Source of the DNA: Ectobius pallidus
Taxonomy: Eukaryota > Arthropoda > Insecta > Blattodea > Ectobiidae
Assembly (NCBI GenBank): GCA_964059195.1
Contig: CAXKWD010000003.1
Span: 19,264,606 to 19,328,605, forward strand
Direction: 5' to 3'
Length of the DNA stretch: 64,000 bases
Both the position numbers and the translations under genes were made by a program. The notes beneath the pieces are model-generated. The model was given only the letters and a program-made list of their open reading frames with translations, did not search any database and was not told the origin of the DNA. This document shows, piece by piece, positions 56,010-64,000 of this stretch. Each line of letters begins with the position of its first letter. Within the stretch, counting starts at the first letter, position 1.

Positions 56010-56465
56010 TTTTTTTTTTTATTATTATCAATTGTGTTAAATTGAGCCTATTCCATTCTTGTGTCCTATTTTGTCAATGTGCTTAAATAAGTATTACATT
56101 TTTCTTTAAAAAAACTGGGAATTCATTGTCTTTCATTGACCTACATCATTCCTGAATAATAACATAAGCCTATAAATGTTATTTCACGAACAGAAACTAG
56201 CTTTAAAGTTATTGCGTTGCGTTAAAATTGCATAAGCCTATACTCAGAACAAAACTGCATATCGCTAGGTGGAACTATCCTCTTCTTATTGGCTTACTGT
56301 ACCATTTCATTGTCAATGCATTTTGTAAAATGTTTACATATTTTAAGAATTAGTATATCAGTGTATACCAATATGAATTAAGGTTAAGAATCAAACTTTA
56401 GACCTTTGTTCTTCCGTAAGCCCTGCTTAATGAATGTATCTGGAGTTTAACTCGGAGATCTATTT
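56010..56465. other. intergenic, no recognised feature
   Basis: 56400-56460 shares 'gacctttgttcttccgtaag' with 24370-24410, inverted. Nothing else. Confidence 0.4.
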
Positions 56466-56491
56466 AAAAAAAAAAAAAAAAAAAAAAAAAA
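56466..56491. repeat. poly(A) run
   Basis: 26 consecutive A, followed by the segment shared with 19370-19460. Could be an old retroelement tail, or a microsatellite. Confidence 0.9.
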
Positions 56492-56814
56492 CCTTATTTT
56501 CTGTATATCGTAACTGCAATTATTACTGATTAAAAAAGCATACTGGCACTTTGTTATATCAGTTTACCTGATTTTATTTTTATTTTTATTTTGCATTAAT
56601 TTATAATCTAGGCTTAGTGTGCTAATTTTAAAGAACTCGGGCTAGGCCTACATATCCCATACGTTATTGTGCAATATTGGTTTTACTTTCTCGCATGTAC
56701 GTAGTATAGAGAAAGATCGAGATAACACCGGGAAAAGTCGTTTCACGATGCTTAGAAACCGAAAAGAGTTTTTTGGAATGACGTCTGTCTGTCTGTCTGT
56801 TTTTTTCTGTCCAT

Positions 56815-56905
56815 CCACAGGTAGGGGGAAAAATAGCGGACCGACTAAAATATCTAAGTTGCCGTTATGAGCCACTGCGCATGCCTAGCAGCATTCACAG
56901 GATAG
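56815..56905 (-). mobile_element. inverted relative of the 153-bp hAT MITE
   Basis: 'ccgactaaaatatctaagtt' and 'cattcacaggatagcag' are the reverse complement of the interior of 8532-8684. No matching termini seen, so it may be part of a longer relative starting near 56690. Confidence 0.65.
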
Positions 56906-57017
56906 CAGGAAATGTATTGAAATTTCTTCTAGTGTCGACTGTTGACTTAGCCCATTTCGAAACCCAGATTATGGTTTCTAATCGTATTGTTTTATAACTG
57001 AATATATTAATTATTAA

Positions 57018-57250
57018 TCTCTATATATATAAAAGGCTTTGTCCTGACTGACTGACTGACTGACTGACAGGAATCAACGTAGAGCCTAAACTATAACAGG
57101 TAGAGACTTGGAATTTTGACAGTAACTTCGTTTCATAATGTAGGTGCTCACTAAGAAAGGATTTTGAAAAATTCAACATCGAAAGTCCTCCATAAGTTGA
57201 TTTCATATTACAAAATACAAAACCCGGCGACGCCGGGCCTTTTAATCTAG
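57018..57250 (+). mobile_element. short Helitron (233 bp), complete ends
   Basis: Starts TCTCTATATATATAAAAGGC after A (57017) with (TGAC)n, and ends with hairpin 'cccggcgacgccggg' and CTAG before T (57251). Internal deletion of the longer family; the 3' end is of the 'cgacgccggg' type also used at 59694-60760. Confidence 0.88.
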
Positions 57251-57610
57251 TTTTTGATAAAATGGCTCTAACTTAATAAAATTGTAACTCTCAAACCGTT
57301 TTTCTATGACTTATAAAATGTTCATATTCATGTTTCTGTAAAAATTAGTTCAGGGATAGTTTATTCGCGTCAACTTTCCATTTTTGTAGATTATCTCCTC
57401 TGCAGGTGGCGTTACATGTAAACCTAGCTCAGTGAAGTTGTATAGAAGATTGAAATGAATATTTTCCTCCTACGCATTTCTGTATAAATTTAATAGGTTT
57501 ACAGATAGACAAGAAATAAAATGAGTTAAATGCAGAATGTCATAACCAGGGCCCGGATTTTTAGGTTTTTATAAATGCAGTATTCGTTTTTAAACACATT
57601 ACAATACATA

Positions 57611-58372
57611 CAGCCATTTCATAAAATATGGGAATTTTTCCCACAAAGAGAGAAGTTATAAAATTATTGTAATTGGGTGGTCAAAAATAAGTTTAAACCC
57701 TCAAATTATCTGAATTTTAAGGACTTGGGTATATTTGAAGTAGTTTCATGTATAAAATCTGAAGATTTACTTATTTATAGCATTGAGTTACTTTTTTTTG
57801 CCATTTTTAGCATGATTTTAACACTCTTTAATACCAAGTAGTCAAGAGTAATCAGCTATGTCCATTTTCATTTGAGAAAACATACATCTTAAGGTTCAAT
57901 TTGGTATAAGATTAACTTCAAAAAATATGTGTGGTTAATTACTATGAAAAATAACAAACAAGGGAATTTTTGTCCCACCCGTACCAGTGATAGTTTTGTT
58001 AAATTATTATTGATGAGTTAAATAAATGTTCTGACAACCTGGAAACAGTTTATAATTTGTATTGAATCCCTCATACCTTCATTAATAACAACATTAAGAC
58101 CCTAACAGTAATAGCAGAACAGAAAATGAGCTTTTGTTTTGCATCATTAAAATCAGTGTCCAAATCATGTCCCACCCGTAACACATTTTGAAAAACAAAT
58201 TTAAAATATTTAATTAAATTTTAAGTAATGCTTTGCATGCAGTGTGGAGGAGAAGGCATTGTAAATTTTACAGAATGCGAAGAACCAATTCTAGTTTATT
58301 ATTTATATGTAATAAACAAAAATAGTTCATATTATTTGCTAGAATGTCCCACCCGTATTTATGAAATGGCTG
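57611..58372 (+). mobile_element. element J (mariner-like TIRs, GTCCCACCCGTA motifs), copy 1
   Basis: Perfect 15-bp TIR CAGCCATTTCATAAA (57611-57625, complement 58358-58372). Outside is TA-rich sequence. The 762-bp interior has the motif GTCCCACCCGTA three times (57972, 58169, 58346), the last against the right TIR. The motifs may be transposase sites. No transposase frame. Inverted second copy at 63407-64000. Confidence 0.8.
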
Positions 58373-58616
58373 AATATATTTTTTTTAATTTCATACCTTT
58401 CAAACATTTTTTTTAGTTTCACTTTAATTCGTTCAAAAATGTAGCCTAATGAAATAAATATATCACGCCTAATTACATTATTTTTACTTATAATTTACAT
58501 TACTCTGAACCACAAAACTATGGGATCACATCTAATTTAATTTCCAATAGTTTATAATTAGTATATTAAACATAATTTTAGAATTACCCTTTTCATATCC
58601 ATCCTCACCACATAAA

Positions 58617-58893
58617 GTAAAGTACCGGTATTCGCTATATAGGCCAAGGAGGCCCAGAGGGGTCCAGGAGGTTGAGGCTCCCGGATTTTAGACATTCGGC
58701 ATATGAAGGTGGTAAGGTTGTCAGCCTTACGCACCGACCGCCTTTACCCCCAGCACATCTCCTGGTACTCATTTCTGTTGGAGGCTGAGACGACCCCAAG
58801 GCCATAGTGCCACCAGAAGGATTAGGCTAGTTGAAAAACTCCAACGACCTCATCGGGGATCGAACCCGCGACCTTCCGGTTTGTAGCGCAGCG
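58617..58893 (-). mobile_element. SINE-C, intact with 17-bp TSD
   Basis: A 17-bp duplication CATCCTCACCACATAAA at 58600-58616 and 58894-58910 bounds the element exactly. The minus strand starts 'gcgctgcgctacaaaccgga' (A-box region) with B box 'cgggttcgatccccgatgag', and the 3' end is 'gaataccggtactttac'. It is inserted in the hAT-like element. Confidence 0.92.
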
Positions 58894-59292
58894 CATCCTC
58901 ACCACATAAACGTAAGAAATGTTTTCTAATTAGTCCATTAATAATAACTTTCAGAATACTTTACTTTCGGCATCTTGCTGGAGCAAACACTGTGAATAAA
59001 CTGCAAGTGTAACCCTCTTAAGAATGTCTTTAATTTGGTTCTAAAGAAACCGGGGATTTCGGTTCACTATTTCCCTTACCTGGAGTAGGCCTATGGGGTA
59101 AAAAGATTACAAAATGAAATACTGCATTTTCTCTTATAAAAATGTACTGGCAATAGTGAACAAGATGCAAAATGTAGGAAGATATTTAAAAAATAATTTT
59201 TAGTTGAACAATAAAAAATAGTTGAATTACATGTTAAGTATTTTATTATATTTTAATGTTACTACATTTCAAATTGCAGAAATCCGGGATGA

Positions 59293-59693
59293 AAATTTTC
59301 TAGTATGAGAAAAAAAAAGATAGACAAAACACAAAAAATTACAAATTTGTATAGGCTACGTAATATACTATAAATATAATATTATCAGAGTGAAAAAGGA
59401 GGGGAGACGAAGAGCAGAGTGAAAAAAAGAAGAAAAAAGTGTGATGTAACTTTACTTATGTAAAATATAGTTTTTTTTAAATAGCGACTTAAAAAAACTC
59501 TTATTTTGAATAGTTCCTAAAAAGATTTTGAGTGGATTGCAAAACTTGCATTTAGAGGCCTAAATCATTCTTTAAACCTAACACCGGTTAATTAGTAATA
59601 ACTCCGAAATACTGATATTTTAAAACAATTTATACTTATAATTAAAATCATTTGCGCGGATCTATTGATATTACACATACACATCTATAGACA
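59293..59693. other. intergenic, no recognised feature
   Basis: Purine-rich stretch at 59390-59440; nothing else. Confidence 0.4.
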
Positions 59694-60760
59694 TCTAATA
59701 TATAAAATCGAAAGTGTGTATGTATGTATGTATGTATGTATGTATGTATGTAGGCTATGTATGTATGTATGTATGTTTGTTCCCTATACAAATCTACATT
59801 TCTTTACCAATTTACACGAAATTTTGCACACATACCCAGTTAAGCCCGGGAAGTAACGCGGTCAACATTAAAATTGAAACACATCAGTCCTTCCCTTGAA
59901 AATTATATAATTTCTGTGAATATTATATTGAAAAAAAATGAAATGCAGTTCAGTTCACATGACAACAGTGTATTGTTTACACAATTCACATAGGGCTTTG
60001 GACACTACATAATATTTGACTTTAACGAATTCTGATGCTAACGATGTAATACATTTGTAAAAATAATTCTTGAAGAATAAAATCCACGAAAATAAAGCAC
60101 ATTGTAATGCAGTCACATAACTTTTTCTACCCTCGACACAAGAAATATTTTCTCACTTCACATTTTGAGGTAGAATAAGCGGTCGTATTGCAGGGACAAC
60201 TTAAGTGTGTAAGTATGCTATATCAGAAGTAGGTAAATAATCCTTTCCACTGGTACGTTATCCACAGCTGTAGGCTTTGTATTAGTTGAGAAATAGGGAT
60301 GTTTATCATAGGCCCAAAGCATGGGATGGAACATTTTGAGTCCTATGCTCGCAGTATATTATGTCCCGGGTTTTAGGGGAGGAAAGCATGAAAGTAATAC
60401 TGCATTTCTCTTTTATTTCAGCCCCGAAACGGTTGTATGGTAACATGAGAATGAGAAATAAAATTTTCCGTCAAGTCAATACAATCTTATGTAATTTATG
60501 TCTCTTCTTATTTCAATTCCTCCCAGGCATGATGTGTAGAAGCAACGGAATGCAGCATTCGACATCCTCTATGAGCCATAAAAAGCTATATCTAGCGTTT
60601 TAGGATGGAATAGTTTGAGTGTGATAAATCGTTTTATTCATTTCAAGTTCTACATACATATTATATAAGGATCTAGAGTTTCAAAATCGAAAGTCCACCA
60701 TAAGTTAATTTCAAATTTAAAAAATACAAAGCCCGGGCGACGCCGGGCCTATTCAGCTAG
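59694..60760 (+). mobile_element. Helitron, 1067 bp, complete ends
   Basis: 5' TCTAATATATAAAATCGAAA after host A, (GTAT)n at about 59716-59775, 3' hairpin 'cccgggcgacgccggg' then 'cctattcag' CTAG before T (60761). No Rep/helicase frame; short frames are products of the GTAT repeat. Confidence 0.82.
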
Positions 60761-60840
60761 TTACTTATAAACCTGAATCAACGTTATCAATTTGGCCATC
60801 TCGTCCCTTTGCTCAGTATTGGCAAATTATTTATTACGCA

Positions 60841-61537
60841 TTAGCAGGTGTTGGCGGCTTCACGCGCGATTATTTACTCAACAGCTAGATGTTTTGTATA
60901 AATCATTTATTTAACATAAAAATAATAAATGAAACGATTAAAACGAACCGTAGATTCATGAACCTTTACCAAATCATGCATAAACAATTTTATTATAACG
61001 ACTGATAATTAAAAATAATTAAAAACCCGTCTTCGAGGTGCATTTCACGAACAAACTGCGCCACCGAGGGGAAAAAAGACCTCAGATTCGAGTTCCCTAG
61101 CCCAAAAAATCCCTTAGCAGCTAATTTCGTCCAAATCATTCAATGTTTTCCCATTTAGGCGTGCATTCATGATCCCCTTCTGTCCACCTGATAACAAAAT
61201 CAATCTCTGCGATTCGCAAACAAATGAATCTAGATAGCTACCGAGCAAGGCCATCTTCAATTAATTTTACACTTGAATACTGATTTGCTAATAGGAACTT
61301 TTTCACAACAATGGAATTGCTCGTGTGTTTCTTACAGAAGGTAGGCCTATTTCGTTCCCTCGAAAACATTTGATTGTTGGCACTGAAAATAAAAAAATAA
61401 AAATGTAAAATCATTTCTTAGTGAGCACTTACATTATGAAACGAAGGTACTGTCAAAATTCCAAGTCTCTACATATTGTAGTTTAGGCTCTACGTTGATT
61501 CTCTGTCAGTCACTCAAGATAAAGTCGCTTATAGAGA
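60841..61537 (-). mobile_element. Helitron, minus strand, complete ends
   Basis: Left TTAG (reverse of CTAA) after A, hairpin 'ggcggcttcacgcgcg' (weakened), right end 'cttatagaga' before T, i.e. 5' TCTCTATAAG. The 5' region shares 'gtagagcctaaac' and 'gtactgtcaaaattccaagt' (reverse) with the other Helitrons. Confidence 0.82.
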
Positions 61538-61689
61538 TAGCGAAGAGCAGTTAACGTTTTGAAGTGAAACTTCTTTAGCCGCTTTAGGAGTAAATCGAGA
61601 GCTAACCCAAACTTGCGTTACGAACAAAATCGTCACGAAATTAGTGGGGTGTGACGGAACGGACTGCACAGAAAACAATCAACTCAATG
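61538..61689. other. short spacer
   Basis: Nothing recognised. Confidence 0.3.
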
Positions 61690-62044
61690 ATTAGGCTATC
61701 CAAAATCAAACAAATCCAAAATTACAAAAATCTAAAAATTCAAAATAAAAAAAAAACGAAAATCCAAAATTAAAAAATCTAAAAAACCAAAAATAAAAAT
61801 CCAAAATTAAAAATATCCAAAAAATAAAAAATTCAAAGATCCAAAATTAAAAAAAAACCGAAATTAAAAAATAAAAAATTCCAAAATTAAAAGATCAAAA
61901 ATTAAAAAACCCCAAAACCAAAAATTAAAAAGGCCAAAAACCAATATAAAAAAGTCCAACATTTAAAAAATTGAAAAAACCAACAATCCAAAATTGACCG
62001 AAAAATCCAATAATCCAAAATTGAAAAAATCCATAAACCAAAAC
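61690..62044. repeat. A-rich degenerate minisatellite
   Basis: About 25 loose copies of 'aatccaaaattaaaaa' with variable spacing (about 13-18 bp) and almost no G on this strand. The variants differ in A-run length and a C pair. It matches no element end nearby. Confidence 0.85.
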
Positions 62045-62854
62045 AAGTTTCACTTCTGCCGCGTGGAGTTCCACGCACTTATTTTTTCTTTTTTATCTGC
62101 TGCGGCCGTGACCGCTAAGAATATTTGCTTAAATTTTCCCACATGGAGTCGACAATTATAAAATATATGCATTATGCTTTATATTAAAAAGAAGAAATTA
62201 TTATTCTTTTGTTGAAAACATCAGTCGTAAAAGACAACTATTTTACGGAAAATTATTTCAGTCATTTACAAATTTTCTTCCGCTGTCGCAGTAACGGCTA
62301 CAATACTTAAAATGTTTAAGCAAATAAGCTTGTGCATATATAAGCAAAATTATATCCCAATTGTATTCTTTTGCGTACCTTGGTGGAAATTGATGTTTTT
62401 TATCACTGAATAAATTTATAAATTTATAAATTAAAGAATACGATTGCAGTACATTGCGATTCTGCTTAAGGAAAGTTTGTTTTTACAAATTTGAAGAATA
62501 TTTAGAAATAAACCGAGAAGTTTATATTTTTCTATTTTCGCGATTATGTTATACACTTCATACTCACAAATCACATACAATTTGTCCTAAAATAGGAAAA
62601 TAAATGAAAATACGGCAATTAATTACAATCAGCTGTTTTCTAGTTGCTTATACCAGCCTTATGAAACTAAATCTGGGTGGTGATCGATAAATCCATTACT
62701 TGAGCGCACAAAATCGCCGATACCAACCTATCATACCTACCTGCCTGATGAATGACCGTAAGTTAATATTAAGAAATTAGAAGTAAAGACGATAATATTG
62801 GTTTCGTAATCTTCAGCTAACAAATATGAGTGTAAACCATGACTGCATTCTCTA
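62045..62854. other. intergenic, no recognised feature
   Basis: No domain, tRNA or repeat ends recognised. Confidence 0.4.
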
Positions 62855-63250
62855 TCTCTGTAAGCGGCTTTGTTCTGACTGACAGAGAATCAACGTAGAG
62901 CCTAAACTATAACAGGTAGACACTTGGAATTTTTACAGTACCTTCGTTTCTTAATGTAAGTGCTCACTAAGAAACGACTTTGCAACTTTTTTATTTTAAA
63001 TGCCAAAAATTAAATGTTTTTGAGGATGCTTAATACCTTTTTACACAGAATTATCAAATCCAAATCATATTCCATGTACGGTTCACATGACAACAGTGTA
63101 TTGTTGGCAGTGGTCACAGGTAGCTTTGGAAATAAATGTACTTTGACAAATTATGTGGCGTGGCGAAGGGCCTCCAAGTGGGGTTTCTGTTACCTATGCG
63201 AATTTTGTTACGCTTATTTCCCGAGAGAGGGCAGGAGGACAGGTTAATAA
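62855..63250 (+). mobile_element. Helitron 5' part, 3' end missing
   Basis: Starts TCTCTGTAAGCGGC after A; 'aatcaacgtagagcctaaac' and 'tacagtaccttcgtttctta' match the other Helitrons. After about 63060 it carries different sequence ('tgacaacagtgtattgttgg', shared with 59957). No hairpin/CTAG end found. Confidence 0.65.
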
Positions 63251-63406
63251 GACGTTAAAAACTAAAAATGGCTAAAACTATTTTTAATTAAAGTACCATG
63301 AATACTTAACAAAGTAATAATAATTATGTAATTAATCTGATTATTATATTACTAAAAAAACTTTTTAATTAAATCTGCCCACATTTTGAATCTTGTTCGT
63401 TGTTGC

Positions 63407-64000
63407 CTGTACATTTATTTCATACTTAGGGTGGGACAAAATTTGGATAATGATTTTAGTGATACAAAAAATGTTAAATTGCTGTTTTGCTGTTAATTTT
63501 AGAGTATTAATGTTATTTTTATTGAATGTATGAGGGATTAAATAAAAATTAAAAAACCGTTTCCAGATTTTCAGAACATTAATTTAACTCTTACAATAAT
63601 AATTTAACAAATCTATCAGCATTACGGGTGGAAAATTACGGGTGGGATAAAAAGTCACTTTTTGCTACTTTACCTAGACAGTTTTTAAGTTAATCGTATT
63701 GCAAATTGTACCTTAAGATGTATATTTTTTTCAAATCAAGCAGGACATAGCCAATTAATCTTGACTACGTAGTTTTAATGAGTGTTAAAATCATTCTATA
63801 ATTGTCAAAAAAATTAACTACAACGTAATAGATAAGTAGGCCTAATCGAAAAATTGTACACATGAAGCAACTTCAAATACACATAATTCCTGAATATTCA
63901 GTGAACTCTAGGTTTTAAACTTTTATTTGACTTCCCAATTACACTAGTTTTATAACATCTCTCTTTAAAATGGAAAATTTTTCTTATTTTATGAAATGGC
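63407..64000 (-). mobile_element. element J, copy 2, inverted, cut by window end
   Basis: Reverse complement of most of 57611-58372: 'tacgggtggg' motifs at about 63623 and 63638 and 'agggtgggac' at about 63430, 'atgtatgagggatt', and the terminal 'ttatgaaatggc' at 63989-64000. The last bases of its TIR lie beyond the window. It is about 170 bp shorter than copy 1. Confidence 0.8.

Larger units (their letters stand above)
57548..59292. mobile_element. hAT-like element carrying two nested insertions
   Basis: Left end CAGGGCCCGGATTTTTAGGT; right side 'gcagaaatccggg' is truncated. It aligns with 3289-3945 outside two blocks, 57611-58372 and 58617-58893, both absent from the 3.3-kb copy. Confidence 0.75.

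Noticed and set aside
59665..59899. Cys/Met/Tyr/Val-repeat peptides
   Set aside because: Produced by the (GTAT)n run at the Helitron 5' end.

Overview
Eukaryotic, AT-rich, intergenic DNA from a large insect genome. I found no complete host gene, no rRNA, no CRISPR array and no operon-like structure. The mix of repeats (tRNA-headed SINEs sharing an 'aatttgacat...ttttttcatggc' body, non-LTR elements with a 'YGHVRRM' or 'YKTIILPALLYGCE' C-terminal part, mariner remnants, Helitrons ending in hairpin+CTAG, many hAT-type MITEs with 8-bp duplications) resembles cockroach/termite (Blattodea) DNA. A Periplaneta-like cockroach is my best guess from memory; no search was run. Nearly all short open frames in the window are chance frames inside repeats. 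The only protein-coding remnants I can defend belong to transposable elements: an RNase H/zinc-knuckle end of a non-LTR retrotransposon at 38.3-39.0 kb, three C-terminal fragments of other non-LTR elements (21.2-21.9, 28.8-29.1, 41.0-42.9 kb), several mariner transposase 3' ends (10.5-11.2, 31.9-32.8, 53.4-53.7 kb) and a decayed Tc1/mariner-superfamily transposase (40.1-40.4 kb).

Layout. 0-9 kb: MITEs with clear ends (hAT-like at 348, 6346 and 8532; Harbinger-like at 1670; mariner-like at 2470), a foldback with a Helitron in its loop (4.3-5.4 kb) and three SINE-A copies. 9-14.2 kb: a cluster of tRNA-like units, a head-to-head mariner pair, and a 1.35-kb foldback element with 450-bp arms (11900-13252). 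14.2-19.7 kb: SINE-B, a hAT MITE, a tandem array carrying SINE-B heads, and a 410-bp satellite broken by insertions. 19.7-31 kb: scattered MITEs and LINE ends. 31-34.3 kb: a nest of SINE, MITE, mariner and a 562-bp tandem duplication. 34.3-45 kb: dispersed repeats, LINE and Helitrons, including a LINE split by a 1.2-kb element. 45-53.5 kb: a second tRNA-like cluster, TTAA-, hAT- and pogo-type MITEs, and a three-level nest at 50.7-52.3 kb. 53.5-64 kb: more SINE, mariner and Helitron copies, a composite hAT/mariner/SINE nest with empty-site support at 57.5-59.3 kb, and a 350-bp A-rich degenerate minisatellite.

The genes do not work together as a system. The value of the window is its insertion history: about twenty elements have readable target-site duplications or termini, and several nests give relative ages. 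The most unusual objects are the foldback element with repeated CTTAAG-containing motifs, the tandem arrays built around tRNA-derived heads, and the element family with internal GTCCCACCCGTA motifs. All homology statements come from comparing stretches within this window by eye.
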